From contig NZ_FQUD01000001.1 of assembly GCF_900128945.1 (NCBI RefSeq), forward strand, positions 1,082,431 through 1,146,430: a stretch of 64,000 nt of DNA, read 5' to 3'. Positions 33,234 through 42,705 of this stretch are shown here, in pieces (the first letter of the stretch is position 1; each line of letters begins with the position of its first letter). The notes under the pieces were generated by a model. It was given only the letters and a program-made list of their open reading frames with translations. It did no database searches and was not told the origin of the DNA. The DNA comes from Chryseobacterium sp. OV279 (GTDB lineage Bacteria > Bacteroidota > Bacteroidia > Flavobacteriales > Weeksellaceae). The position numbers were made by a program, and so were the translations under genes.

Positions 33234-34247
33234 ATGATTTTTGTAACGGGTGCAACCGGAATCCTGGGAAGGGTGATCGTTTTGGAACTTCTTAAAAAAG
33301 GGAAAAGCGTGCGTGCTTCCAAAAGACCGGGCAGCAATTTAAACGATGTAAGGCATTCTTACGGTTTCTATACAGAGAATCCTGATGATCTTTTCAGTAA
33401 GATCGAATGGGTAGACGTAGATTTTGATGATCTCGACGCTCTGCAGAATGCATTAAAAGGGGTAGATGAGGTCTATCACTGTGCCGCCAAAGTAAGTTTC
33501 CATCCTCATGATGAAAAAGAAATGTACCATACCAATGTGAAGGGTACAGAAAACCTGCTGTTTGCCTGTGAAGGTTCAGAAGTGAAAAAATTTCTGCACG
33601 TAAGCACCATTGCGGTTCTGGATATTTTTAATGAAAATGGAGAATTGGACGAAAGTTCAGAATTTAATCCTAAAGAAGAACATTCTGCCTATGCCATTTC
33701 AAAGCACCTTGCTGAGATGGAGGTGTGGAGAGCTTCTGCGGAAGGACTGAATACCATCATCGTCAATCCGGGAATGATCATCGGAAGCGGAAACTGGGGA
33801 CAGAGCAGTGGAGATATTTTCCCTACTTTTGAAAAAAACGGCTTTACATTTTCCGGAGGAACCAGTTATATCGACGTAAGAGATGCAGCTCGGATTTCCA
33901 TTGATCTGATGGAAAAGAATGCTTTCGGAGAACGTTTTATTCTGATATCAGAAAACAAAAGATATGCAGATCTTGGAAAACAGATCCGCTCACAGCTTGG
34001 ACTGAAAGAAGCAAAAATCCTTTCGAAATTCCAGTTAAACCTCGGAAGACTGGCCAATATCCTTTTTGGCTGGCTGATTCCGAAGCTGAGAATCATTACG
34101 AAATCCAATATTGAATCCATATCATCCCTTAACACCATATCCAATCAGAAGATTAAAAAAGAGATTGATTATCAGTTGATTCCTGTGAAGGAAAGTGTTG
34201 ATTTTCATCTTAAAAATTATATTAACGACAAAAAGCTGAATTCATGA
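33234..34247 (+). CDS. NAD(P)-dependent extended SDR (epimerase/dehydratase family)
   Basis: A 337-aa extended short-chain dehydrogenase. The Rossmann motif TGATGILG lies at residues 5-12, the NAD-binding YHCAAKVSF segment at about 81-89, and the catalytic YAISK motif (Tyr-x3-Lys) near 159-163. GGTSYIDVRDAA is the usual substrate-loop region. Substrates of this group include sugar nucleotides, dihydroflavonols and sterol-like compounds, and cannot be chosen here. Its stop overlaps the acyl-CoA synthetase start (ATGA), so the two are coupled; a role in lipid metabolism is plausible. Confidence 0.88.
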   Translation: MIFVTGATGILGRVIVLELLKKGKSVRASKRPGSNLNDVRHSYGFYTENPDDLFSKIEWVDVDFDDLDALQNALKGVDEVYHCAAKVSFHPHDEKEMYHTNVKGTENLLFACEGSEVKKFLHVSTIAVLDIFNENGELDESSEFNPKEEHSAYAISKHLAEMEVWRASAEGLNTIIVNPGMIIGSGNWGQSSGDIFPTFEKNGFTFSGGTSYIDVRDAARISIDLMEKNAFGERFILISENKRYADLGKQIRSQLGLKEAKILSKFQLNLGRLANILFGWLIPKLRIITKSNIESISSLNTISNQKIKKEIDYQLIPVKESVDFHLKNYINDKKLNS

Positions 34248-36013
34248 ATCTTGCAGCAGCAATTATCCTAAAAAATGTAGAAAAACATCCGGTGAAATCC
34301 GCGATGGGCTTTAAAAAGAAAGATGAGGCGTGGAAAGAACTGAGCTGGAAAAAATTCGGTGAAATTGTTTTTAAAACTGCTAATGCATTAAAAAATGCAG
34401 GAATTCAGGAAAATGATAAAGTAGCGATCTACGCAGACAATTCTTCGGAATGGATGATCTTTGATCTGGCCTCAATGGCGATGGGTGCCATCACGGTACC
34501 TGTTTATTCAACCAATAATGCAGAACAGGCGGAATATATTATCAATGACTCTTCAGCTAAAGCCATATTGGTAGGCAACCAGGAGCAGTATGATGCCTGT
34601 CTGGAAATTCTGCAGAAAGAAGGGAATCCATTGGAAACGATCATTGTTTCTAAAAAATCAATCTGGATCAAAAAAGAATTCAACAGCTTTTATCTTGAAG
34701 ATTTTATAGCCAAATCATCTTCTAAGCTGGAGATATGTCCTAAAGAAAATGATGATACAGCCACACTGATCTATACGTCCGGAACCACCGGAACACCGAA
34801 AGGTGTGATGCTTACTCACGGAAATTTCATCAAAGCTTTCGATTCTCACTTCGAGTTTTTTAAATTCAAAAACTTTGAGGAAGAGCTTTCTCTGGCATTT
34901 TTGCCATTGACCCACGTTTTCGAAAGAAGCTGGAGTTTGCTTTGTCTTTATGGCGGGGCAAGGGTATATTTCCTGGAAGATCCGAAGAATATTGCAAAGA
35001 CGCTGGAAGAGGTGAAACCCACAATGATGTGTGCGGTACCGAGATTTTTCCAGAAAGTATATGCCGGAGTTTTAGAAAAAGCCGAAGAAGGTTCATCACT
35101 CAAGAAAAAAATCTTCGATTGGGCGCTGGCAACGGGATGGCAGACTGCAGAGCTAAGAAGAAAAGAACAATCGATTCCTTTTGGATTAAAATTCAAAGAA
35201 TCGATCGCAGATATGCTTGTTTTCAGCAAGATTAAAGAGAAGATGGGTGGAAGATTGTGGTTCTTACCTTGTGGTGGAGCATCATTATCGCCGGAAGTGA
35301 CAAAATTCTTCGATTCTGTAGGCATTCACGTAACAGTTGGTTACGGACTGACGGAAACAACAGCTACATTGACGCTTTTCCCATTAACTCATTTTGAACA
35401 TGGAACCAGCGGAAAACCTTTACCGGGTGTAGAAATCCGTATCGGTGAAAACGACGAGATCCAGGCCAGAGGAAACGGAATAATGAAAGGCTATTACAAC
35501 AGGCCCGAAGAAACCCAGAAAGTTTTCACGGAAGACGGATGGTTCAAAACAGGAGATGCAGGAAAGTTTGACGATAAAGGAAACCTGATCATCACAGACC
35601 GGATCAAGGATCTGATGAAAACCTCCAACGGTAAGTACGTGGCTCCACAGCAGATCGAAAATCTTCTGACCAATAATAACTTTATCCAGCAGATCATGCT
35701 GGTAGCAGAAGGAAGACAGTTCGTTTCCGCACTTATTGTTCCGAATTTTGAGTTCTTACAGGATTATATTAAAAAGAACAACATTCCTTTTACCAATTGG
35801 GAAACCGCGGTAAAAGAGGACAGCATTATTGCTTTGTATAAAGAGAAAATTAAAGAATTGCAGGTTCATCTGGCAGATTATGAGAAAGTGAAGAAATTCA
35901 CGCTGATGCCTGCTGAATTTGATGTCAATACCGGCGAAATTACCCCTACATTGAAAGTCAAAAGAAATGTAGTGCTTAAAAAATACGCGGATATTATAGA
36001 GAAAATGTATTAG
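34244..36013 (+). CDS. Long-chain acyl-CoA synthetase (AMP-binding)
   Basis: A 589-aa adenylate-forming ligase that activates long-chain fatty acids to acyl-CoA through acyl-AMP. The P-loop motif LIYTSGTTGTPKGVMLTHGN (about 171-190), the GYGLTET motif (about 367-373), and the GWFKTGDAG hinge with downstream ITDRIKDLMKTSNGKYV are all present. It most resembles the FAA1/LACS15 group. It overlaps the SDR gene by 4 bp. It does not look like an NRPS module, having no carrier domain. Confidence 0.92.
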   Translation: MNLAAAIILKNVEKHPVKSAMGFKKKDEAWKELSWKKFGEIVFKTANALKNAGIQENDKVAIYADNSSEWMIFDLASMAMGAITVPVYSTNNAEQAEYIINDSSAKAILVGNQEQYDACLEILQKEGNPLETIIVSKKSIWIKKEFNSFYLEDFIAKSSSKLEICPKENDDTATLIYTSGTTGTPKGVMLTHGNFIKAFDSHFEFFKFKNFEEELSLAFLPLTHVFERSWSLLCLYGGARVYFLEDPKNIAKTLEEVKPTMMCAVPRFFQKVYAGVLEKAEEGSSLKKKIFDWALATGWQTAELRRKEQSIPFGLKFKESIADMLVFSKIKEKMGGRLWFLPCGGASLSPEVTKFFDSVGIHVTVGYGLTETTATLTLFPLTHFEHGTSGKPLPGVEIRIGENDEIQARGNGIMKGYYNRPEETQKVFTEDGWFKTGDAGKFDDKGNLIITDRIKDLMKTSNGKYVAPQQIENLLTNNNFIQQIMLVAEGRQFVSALIVPNFEFLQDYIKKNNIPFTNWETAVKEDSIIALYKEKIKELQVHLADYEKVKKFTLMPAEFDVNTGEITPTLKVKRNVVLKKYADIIEKMY

Positions 36014-36089
36014 AAATAAGGCTTGACCGACTACTAAAGGAGTTCCTTTTGTGGTTCAATAAAAGAGTTTTATTATTTTAAATCAGACT

Positions 36090-37148
36090 ATGACAACACA
36101 AGAATTTCTAGGAAAACAAAATTTTACCATTCATACCGAGACAGTTTCAGAAAGCTGTCCGTCCAATATTGCCCTGATCAAATACTGGGGCAAATATGAA
36201 AACCAGATTCCGGCCAACCCGAGCATAAGTTATACGCTGAATCATTGTAAAACCAATACCTCTATGGAGTTTTTGGCAGATGAACCATTCTCGGTGCAAA
36301 CTTTTTTAGCAGGAAATGAAGAGGTGAAATTTGCTGAAAAAATTGAAAAATATTTTAAAAATATCGAACAGTATCTTCCATGGATTCTGAAAGGAAAATA
36401 CATTGTCAGAACTGAAAATACCTTTCCTCACAGTTCCGGGATTGCAAGTTCTGCTTCAGGATTCGGAGCTATTGCAAAATGTCTGATGAAGCTTGACGGA
36501 ATATTTTCCAATGAACTTTCAGAAGAAGAATCATTAAGAAAAGCTTCATTCCTGGCAAGATTGGGAAGTGGAAGCGCCTGCAGAAGTTTATACAACGGTT
36601 TGGTCGTTTGGGGAATGTCAGATGAGGTGGAAGGAAGTTCAGACTTATTTGCTGTACCATATCCGGATACTGAAATTCATGACATCTTTAAAAATTTCAA
36701 TGACTGGGTCTTACTGATCCATGAAGGGCAGAAAAGTGTCTCTTCAACGGTAGGACACGGGTTAATGAACACCAATCCTTATGCAGAAAGAAGATTTCAG
36801 GAAGCAAGAGAGAATTTTGTTCCAATGAAAGAGATCTTAAAGAGCGGTGATATGGAGCGTTTTATTAAATTGGTAGAACACGAAGCGCTTACCCTGCATG
36901 CGATGATGATGATGAGTGATCCAGCTTTTATCCTAATGAAAACAGGAACCATGGAGGTGATCAATAAGGTCTGGGATTTCCGTAGAGAAACAGGTCTTCC
37001 GTTATTCTTCACATTGGATGCCGGAGCCAATGTACACCTGCTGTTCCCGAATAACGGATCCGAAGATCAGATCAAAGCATTTATTGAAACCGAGTTACTT
37101 CAGCACACGCAAAAGAATGGAGTCGTAAAGGATGTAATGAAATTCTAA
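36090..37148 (+). CDS. mvaD: Diphosphomevalonate decarboxylase
   Basis: A 352-aa GHMP-superfamily enzyme that converts mevalonate diphosphate to isopentenyl diphosphate. SNIALIKYWGKYENQIPANP (26-45) is the family N-terminal signature. The ATP-binding loop is PHSSGIASSASGFGA, SGSACRSLYNG follows, and the catalytic Asp lies in FTLDAGANVHLLF. It shows that this organism uses the mevalonate pathway, usual in Flavobacteriia but not in most bacteria. The 76-nt gap upstream carries a short hairpin. Downstream is a repeat-filled region. Confidence 0.94.
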   Translation: MTTQEFLGKQNFTIHTETVSESCPSNIALIKYWGKYENQIPANPSISYTLNHCKTNTSMEFLADEPFSVQTFLAGNEEVKFAEKIEKYFKNIEQYLPWILKGKYIVRTENTFPHSSGIASSASGFGAIAKCLMKLDGIFSNELSEEESLRKASFLARLGSGSACRSLYNGLVVWGMSDEVEGSSDLFAVPYPDTEIHDIFKNFNDWVLLIHEGQKSVSSTVGHGLMNTNPYAERRFQEARENFVPMKEILKSGDMERFIKLVEHEALTLHAMMMMSDPAFILMKTGTMEVINKVWDFRRETGLPLFFTLDAGANVHLLFPNNGSEDQIKAFIETELLQHTQKNGVVKDVMKF

Positions 37149-37309
37149 AATGAAAAAATGGCAGTTCTTCTGCCGATAAATCAGATATGTCTGCGTAATT
37201 CGTGAAAATTGTGAGAAAAAAGCTCCCGCAGATTTCACGGATTACGCAGATTCTTTTTAGTGAAAGTTAGGCTGAATTTTTAACGGCTTTTTTGTACACT
37301 CGCTTAATC

Positions 37310-37392
37310 GAATCAATGCCAATTGATTCCCTCTTTGCACCCTTAAAATTCTATATTCTAAAAATGAACCTTTGCGTTAAAAAAAGCATTGT
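37310..37392 (+). repeat. Direct repeat, copy A
   Basis: Shares with 37560-37640 the order GAATCAAT..ATTGATTC (a perfect 8-bp hairpin in this copy), CCTCTTTGCACCCTTAAAAT, and AACCTTTGCGTTAAAAAAA. The two copies differ at scattered positions only. Confidence 0.75.
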
Positions 37393-37559
37393 ATTTCAGA
37401 TAAAGATTTCATCAGTTTTAGATTGGAAGTTTTTTTCAATTTTTTTACTCACGCAGATTTAACAAATAAAGCAGATAGATCAATAAGTATTAAAAATCTG
37501 TGTAATCAGTATAATCTGCGCGAAATTTTAAACCATCCGATTTTTTATTTGCTTTATCA

Positions 37560-37640
37560 GAATCAATGAAATTGATTCCCTCTTTGCACCCTTAAAATTT
37601 TACATTCCAGAAATCAACCTTTGCGTTAAAAAAAATATTG
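37560..37640 (+). repeat. Direct repeat, copy B
   Basis: Second copy of the block of about 80 nt at 37310-37392, in the same orientation, 250 nt further on. It ends next to the stop of the DUF2461 gene. Confidence 0.75.
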
Positions 37641-37652
37641 TTATTAAGTTTT

Positions 37653-38315
37653 TTAAAGAAAGGGAGTGTTCAGAAAATCATTAAAAGGCTTCATCAGTTT
37701 AAAAATCTTCGTCATATTTTTGACCGCATTTTTATCCAGAACTTCCTCATCTTTCAGGTTATAAACCACGATGAAGTTTTTAAGCTTTAAATAGTCTCCC
37801 ATCGGGTCTTCCTTTTCAAAACCCTGAGGGATTTTTTTGAGTTGATCATCCTGATCAAGCTTTGGGAAATGTTTCTTAAAGTCCTTCTGATTGATGATCT
37901 TAAGAAAATCCTCGCCATATAACGAAATTTCCTTTCTGACTTGTTTCAAAACAGCAGATTCCGGCATGTAAATACCACCGGCAAGGAAAGATTTTCCGGG
38001 TTCCATATGAAGGTAGTAACCTCCTTTTTGGCTGCCTTTTCCCATCCCTAAAGAGGCTCCGAAATTGGTTTTGTAAGGTATTTTATCCTTTGAAAACCGA
38101 GTATCTCTGTAGATTCTGAACAGTGCTTTTTTACCGTCAAGCTTGCCTAATTCTTCATCGAATCCAGCCATTTCTTTAATCAGTTCATCAAGAAAAGCGA
38201 TGACGTTTCCCTGAGATTCTGTGTAAAGGTTTTTATTTTCTGTAAACCACTCACGGTTGTTATTGTTGGTCAGTTCTTTTAAGAATGTAAATGTTTCGGG
38301 CTTTATTGTGCTCAT
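37653..38315 (-). CDS. DUF2461 domain-containing protein
   Basis: A 220-aa soluble protein of the DUF2461 family. Diagnostic segments are FLKELTNNNNREWFTENKNLY at the N-terminus, the RIYRDTRFSKDKIPYKTNFG block, and KGGYYLHMEPGKSFLAGGIY. The frame extends 25 codons further upstream, but the ATG at 38315 (MSTIKPETFTFLKEL) matches the usual family start and length. The function of the family is unknown. It is monocistronic and its 3' end abuts repeat copy B. Confidence 0.9.
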   Translation of the reverse strand: MSTIKPETFTFLKELTNNNNREWFTENKNLYTESQGNVIAFLDELIKEMAGFDEELGKLDGKKALFRIYRDTRFSKDKIPYKTNFGASLGMGKGSQKGGYYLHMEPGKSFLAGGIYMPESAVLKQVRKEISLYGEDFLKIINQKDFKKHFPKLDQDDQLKKIPQGFEKEDPMGDYLKLKNFIVVYNLKDEEVLDKNAVKNMTKIFKLMKPFNDFLNTPFL

Positions 38316-38422
38316 ATGTATTGGGAATTTAATGGTAAGCTGGATATGATTTAAATGAACCAAGTTAAAAAATATACTTAGGGTGACCAAAATTAAATAG
38401 AGCCTCTGTTTTTTTATTTCTT

Positions 38423-38509
38423 ATGAAATCTAAATTTAAAATCATCAAAGAAGTCTTATCATATGAACCATGGAATTTTATGATTGGACTTAAACAAGGA
38501 GCGAAATAA
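38423..38509 (+). CDS. Weak candidate small ORF, 28 aa
   Basis: ATG ORF of 28 codons starting MKSKFKIIKEVLSYEPWNFM and ending LKQGAK. It is basic, not membrane-like, and has no recognisable homologue or clear promoter. Codon use is compatible with local genes, but the length allows chance. It could be the remnant of a larger gene in this otherwise empty gap. Confidence 0.2.
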   Translation: MKSKFKIIKEVLSYEPWNFMIGLKQGAK

Positions 38510-38899
38510 AGCTTTAACCCAATGAAAAGGGGAGGTATTTTGCAGTTTGAAAAAATAATTATAATTTTTAAATAAGCTCTGAATTTGCAGTAATTTGAAC
38601 ATTCTTAATAGGTTAGTAAACCTTTAAATGAAGCCATGGATACTGGGATTATTTCAATAACAAGAAAGTGTAGTTATAAAAAGAAAAATTTACATTGAAT
38701 GGTCTTATTTGTAAAAATTCATAAATAATACCGAAAAAATCAATCCAATTTAATAAAAAAAAATAATGTTTAACATGTTTTTAACGCAAGGGCTGTTTTT
38801 TTGGATTTAATTTTTTAAAAATTAAAAATATATTAAAGGATTCTGAATTAAACTTTACATATTTAGAACTTTATTCAAAAACAAGTCAAATATTTATTG

Positions 38900-38907
38900 T
38901 ATCTTTG
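38900..38907 (+). promoter_or_regulatory. -7 element for the CsdA-like helicase gene
   Basis: TATCTTTG matches TAnnTTTG, 20 nt before the ATG. No good -33 TTG lies at the proper distance. Confidence 0.45.
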
Positions 38908-38927
38908 CAAAAATTTTAAAATATTTA

Positions 38928-40652
38928 ATGAATTTATTTACGGAGTCCAATTTAAGTCCTGACATCCTTAAGGCAGTTGGCGAACTGGGTTACGAAAGCC
39001 CGACAGAAATCCAAAAACAGACTATCCCTTTCATTCTTTCAGATATTCGCGATTTGATCGCACTTGCGCAGACAGGGACAGGCAAAACAGCAGCGTTTTC
39101 GCTTCCGATTTTGGATATGATTGACGAAACGAGTCGCAAAATCCAATTTTTGGTGCTTTGTCCGACACGGGAATTATGTCTTCAGATTTCTAAAGACATA
39201 AAAAATTATTCCAAGTACATGAAAGACATCAAAACCACAGCGGTTTACGGTGGAAGCAGTATTATGGATCAGATTCGTTCTTTAAAGGACAAGCCGCAAA
39301 TTATTGTGGGTACTCCGGGAAGAGTAATCGACCTTATCAACAGAAAAGCACTTGATTTTTCTGCGATTCATTGGTTAGTTTTAGACGAAGCTGATGAAAT
39401 GCTTTCTATGGGTTTCAAAGACGAGTTGGAAACAATTCTTAGAGAAACACCGGATACAAAGCAGACATTCTTGTTCTCGGCAACGATGAATAAAGAAGTG
39501 GAGAGAATTTCTAAAAATTATCTTACCAATCCTCACCGTATTTCTGTGGGTTCTATTAACGAGGTTAAGAAGAACATCAAACACGAATATTACGTAGTAG
39601 GATACCGTCAGAAAAAAGAAGCTCTTAAGCGATTGATTGATGCGAACCCGAACCAGTATTCTATTCTTTTCTGTAGAACAAGAATGGAAACTCAGGAGGT
39701 TGCTGATTTCTTAATGCAGAACGGTTATGCGGCAGATGCCCTTCACGGGGATCTTTCTCAGGCACAGAGAGATACGGTAATGAAGAAATTCAGACTGAAA
39801 AACATCGATATTCTTGTAGCGACAGACGTTGCAGCAAGAGGTTTGGATGTAAACTCTTTAACGCACGTTATTCACTATTCTTTACCTGATGATCCGGAAG
39901 TATTCGTTCACAGAAGTGGAAGAACAGGTAGAGCAGGAAAAGATGGTATTTCAATCTCTTTGATCAAGCCTGAAGAAAGCAGAAAATTAAAGCAGATTAA
40001 ATCTACAACGAAAATCGATATCGTTGAGAAATTTATTCCAACGGGTGATGATATTATCAAAGCTCAGGTGGGAGGTGTTTTTGAAAAATTATTTACAGAA
40101 CACGAAGAAGATATCTTTGAATTCAATGATAGCTTAATCCCTGATTTAAGTGCATTCACCAAAGAAGAACTGGTACACAAATTACTACAGTTCCAATTGA
40201 AAGATCTTGCACTTTACTACAAAGATAAGCATGACCTTGCTGAGCAGAAACTGAGCAGCAGAGATGATGACTATTCAAGAAGAGACAGAGGACGCGATAG
40301 AGACCGTGACAGAGGAAGAGATCGTGACCGTGGAGACCGTGACGTAAGAGGAAGCAGAGATGGCGGAAGAGAACGTGGCGGAAAACCTAGAAGAAAGAAT
40401 GAAAACATGGTAAGATTCTTCTTCAACTTAGGGAAAAAAGATCAATTGAAGAAACTTGATGTTTTGGATATTATTAATAAAGCAACTTCACCAGCTGGAG
40501 GAAGCAAAAAAAGAGCAGAAATTGGTGATATTGAAATTTTAGAGAAATTCTCTTTCTTTGAAATTGAAAAATCATTCAAAGGAGAGCTTTTGAGTAATAT
40601 TGCATCAATGAAATTCAAAGGAAAAGATATGAGAGCTGAAGAGGCTAATTAA
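38928..40652 (+). CDS. DEAD-box RNA helicase, DeaD/CsdA-like
   Basis: A 574-aa ATP-dependent RNA helicase. The Q motif (PTEIQKQTIPF), motif [23 protein letters not shown] (DEAD), SATMNKE, ATDVAARGLDV and HRSGRTGRAG are all present. After the helicase core comes a low-complexity Arg/Asp/Gly stretch (about 445-485, with runs such as RDRGRDRDRD), then a DbpA/CsdA-type RNA-binding domain (VRFFFNLGKKDQLKKLDVLD). Likely roles are ribosome assembly, RNA decay or cold adaptation. A -7 box lies upstream and a strong terminator downstream. Confidence 0.93.
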   Translation: MNLFTESNLSPDILKAVGELGYESPTEIQKQTIPFILSDIRDLIALAQTGTGKTAAFSLPILDMIDETSRKIQFLVLCPTRELCLQISKDIKNYSKYMKDIKTTAVYGGSSIMDQIRSLKDKPQIIVGTPGRVIDLINRKALDFSAIHWLVLDEADEMLSMGFKDELETILRETPDTKQTFLFSATMNKEVERISKNYLTNPHRISVGSINEVKKNIKHEYYVVGYRQKKEALKRLIDANPNQYSILFCRTRMETQEVADFLMQNGYAADALHGDLSQAQRDTVMKKFRLKNIDILVATDVAARGLDVNSLTHVIHYSLPDDPEVFVHRSGRTGRAGKDGISISLIKPEESRKLKQIKSTTKIDIVEKFIPTGDDIIKAQVGGVFEKLFTEHEEDIFEFNDSLIPDLSAFTKEELVHKLLQFQLKDLALYYKDKHDLAEQKLSSRDDDYSRRDRGRDRDRDRGRDRDRGDRDVRGSRDGGRERGGKPRRKNENMVRFFFNLGKKDQLKKLDVLDIINKATSPAGGSKKRAEIGDIEILEKFSFFEIEKSFKGELLSNIASMKFKGKDMRAEEAN

Positions 40653-40671
40653 TACTCATACTACACTATAC

Positions 40672-40697
40672 AAACCGGCTTTTAGCCGGTTTTTTTG
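40672..40697 (+). terminator. Terminator after the CsdA-like helicase gene
   Basis: AAACCGGCT (40672-40680) pairs perfectly with AGCCGGTTT (40684-40692) around a 3-nt loop, followed by a T-run. Confidence 0.9.
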
Positions 40698-40801
40698 TTT
40701 GATAATCAGGCGTTAATCGTATGTTAACAAAACTTAATGTCATATAGTTTCAGGGCAAATCCTTTTTTAGGAAATTTGCACCAAATTATAAATACATAAA
40801 A

Positions 40802-41440
40802 ATGGGAATTGGTAATATTTTCCACGCTTTTCAACCAAAAGATAAAATCTTCTTTGTACTTTTTGAAAAGGTAACGGAGAATTTAGTTGCAATGTCGGAA
40901 GACTTTAACAACGGGATCAAAGATTTCGATCTTAACGATGACACGATGTTAAAAAGAATGAGCGACTACGAACACAAAAATGATGAGCTTACGCATGAGA
41001 TCTTCGTTGAATTAGGAAAAAACTTCATTACGCCGTTCGACCGTGAAGACATTCACACCCTGGCAACCGGCCTTGATGATATCGCTGATTACATCTACGC
41101 TTCCACAAAATACATTTTCTTATACAAATCGCCTGAGATGAAGGCGTATTCGGATTTCTCACTCCTGATCCACAAGGCTTGTCTTGAGATTCAGAATGCG
41201 ATGAAAAACCTTAAAGGGTTTAAGAATATGGATCAGGTGAAAGAAGCTTGTATCAAAGTAAACTCTATTGAAAACATTGCAGATGACCTGCTTTCCAACT
41301 CAATGGTAGATCTGTTTGAAACCAATGATGCCATCAACATTATCAAAGTTTCATCTGTACTTAATTATCTTGAAATAGTAACTGACAAAGCTGAAGATGT
41401 TGCCAACACGATTGAGAACATCATGATTAAATACGCTTAA
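40802..41440 (+). CDS. DUF47 family (PhoU-like) phosphate transport accessory protein
   Basis: A 212-aa all-helical protein of the DUF47/PhoU-like family, with the typical ends FFVLFEKVTENLVAMSEDF and the metal-binding DREDIHTLATGLDDIADYIY segment (about 79-98). Members are encoded next to Pit transporters and regulate or assist them. Here the Pit gene follows 19 nt downstream on the same strand. It lies in the cytoplasm; metal binding is expected from the E/D-x3-D pattern. Confidence 0.92.
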   Translation: MGIGNIFHAFQPKDKIFFVLFEKVTENLVAMSEDFNNGIKDFDLNDDTMLKRMSDYEHKNDELTHEIFVELGKNFITPFDREDIHTLATGLDDIADYIYASTKYIFLYKSPEMKAYSDFSLLIHKACLEIQNAMKNLKGFKNMDQVKEACIKVNSIENIADDLLSNSMVDLFETNDAINIIKVSSVLNYLEIVTDKAEDVANTIENIMIKYA

Positions 41441-41459
41441 ACAATTATAACTAACAGAA

Positions 41460-42602
41460 ATGGAATTTCCGATTTTACTTACGGTTATTATTGCTCTAGC
41501 TTTAATTTTCGATTATATTAATGGTTTTCATGATGCGGCCAACTCCATTGCAACCATTGTTTCTACCAAGGTTTTAAGCCCTTTTCAGGCAGTACTTTGG
41601 GCAGCCCTTTGGAACTTTGCAGCTTTCTTTATCGCGGCTTATATTATTGGAGAATTTAAAATTGGTAATACGATTGCCAAAACGGTTAATGAAAACTTTA
41701 TTACATTAGAAGTCATATTTTCCGGTCTTATCGCTGCGATAGCCTGGAATCTTTTAACATGGTGGTTTGGTATTCCATCATCATCATCACACACTTTGAT
41801 CGGTGGATTTTTAGGAGCTGCCCTGATGCATGCTTTTATGATGGATTATCACGAAGTTGTGGCTAGTCACCCGGATTTAGGAACTTGGGAGACTATTAAA
41901 GCAGCCTGCTCTCAGGTGGCCCAGCAAAGTGTTGTTAAATTTGACAAAGTGATTCCTATTTTCCTGTTCATTTTTATGGCTCCGATTATTGGGATGATTA
42001 TTTCCATCATTATCACTTTAATTATTGTTCATCTTTATAAAAGATCGAATCCCTATAAAGCAGACAAATCATTCAAGAGACTGCAGTTGGTGTCTTCAGC
42101 TTTGTTCAGTTTAGGACATGGTTTGAATGATGCACAGAAGGTAATGGGTATTATTGGAGCAGCGATGATCTACTATCACGTTAATATGCTTCAGGATCCT
42201 GTTTATCTTAATATTGAATCTGCAGCCCGTTTCGATTATTTTGCACAGCATTATATCTGGGTTCCTTTGGTTTCTTTCATTGCTATTGCATTGGGAACTA
42301 TGAGTGGTGGTTGGAAGATCATCAAAACAATGGGTACTAAGATTACAAAAGTAACTTCACTGGAAGGAGTAAGTGCTGAGACTGCAGGAGCTATCACTTT
42401 ATTCATTACGGATCATTTTGGTATTCCTGTATCTACAACACATACCATCACCGGTTCTATCATCGGGGTAGGATTAACGAAGAGAATTTCTGCTGTAAGA
42501 TGGGGAATTACCGTAAGTCTTCTTTGGGCTTGGGTACTAACGATTCCTATTTCGGCAATTGTTGCTGCGATTACTTATCTTGCTGTAACGTTTTTAACTT
42601 AA
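41460..42602 (+). CDS. Inorganic phosphate transporter, PiT family
   Basis: A 380-aa integral membrane phosphate permease. The PiT signatures appear twice: GFHDAANSIATIVSTKVLSP near residue 21-40 and GLNDAQKVMGIIGAAM near 220-235, with SSSSHTLIGGFLGA and VSTTHTITGSIIGV repeats, reflecting the inverted duplicated fold. About ten helices are expected. Paired with the DUF47 gene, it probably mediates low-affinity uptake of metal-phosphate. A terminator follows. Confidence 0.93.
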   Translation: MEFPILLTVIIALALIFDYINGFHDAANSIATIVSTKVLSPFQAVLWAALWNFAAFFIAAYIIGEFKIGNTIAKTVNENFITLEVIFSGLIAAIAWNLLTWWFGIPSSSSHTLIGGFLGAALMHAFMMDYHEVVASHPDLGTWETIKAACSQVAQQSVVKFDKVIPIFLFIFMAPIIGMIISIIITLIIVHLYKRSNPYKADKSFKRLQLVSSALFSLGHGLNDAQKVMGIIGAAMIYYHVNMLQDPVYLNIESAARFDYFAQHYIWVPLVSFIAIALGTMSGGWKIIKTMGTKITKVTSLEGVSAETAGAITLFITDHFGIPVSTTHTITGSIIGVGLTKRISAVRWGITVSLLWAWVLTIPISAIVAAITYLAVTFLT

Positions 42603-42626
42603 TTTTAAAGTTGAAATATATAATAC

Positions 42627-42656
42627 AAACTTTGTCCTCCGGGGCAAAGTTTTTTG
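42627..42656 (+). terminator. Terminator after the phosphate transporter gene
   Basis: AAACTTTG (42627-42634) pairs with CAAAGTTT (42645-42652), extended by T-G and C-G pairs, with a T-run after it. Confidence 0.85.
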
Positions 42657-42679
42657 TTTTATAAAGCCTCGAAAAATTG

Positions 42680-42687
42680 TATTTTTG
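42680..42687 (+). promoter_or_regulatory. -7 element for the polyprenyl synthase gene
   Basis: TATTTTTG lies 18 nt before the ATG. A TTG at 42654-42656 is 23 nt upstream, slightly far for the -33 element. Confidence 0.5.
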
Positions 42688-42705
42688 TTCAAATTATAAG
42701 ATTTT

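Larger units (their letters stand above)
37149..37652. other. Repeat-filled intergenic region
   Basis: This 504-nt gap has no supported gene. CGCAGATT words lie at 37229-37255 and, partly inverted, at 37446-37530 (AAATCTGTGTAATC and ATAATCTGCGCG). Two copies of a block of about 80 nt lie at 37310-37392 and 37560-37640. The arrangement is word block, copy A, word block, copy B, so it looks like a tandem duplication of a composite unit of about 250 nt. Confidence 0.65.
38316..38927. other. Long AT-rich gap upstream of the CsdA-like helicase
   Basis: A 612-nt AT-rich gap. It contains only a weak 28-codon ORF (38423-38509) and a -7 box TATCTTTG (38900-38907) serving the helicase. I see no hairpin or known RNA family, though helicase mRNAs can have long regulatory leaders upstream of nearer promoters. 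Confidence 0.5.
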
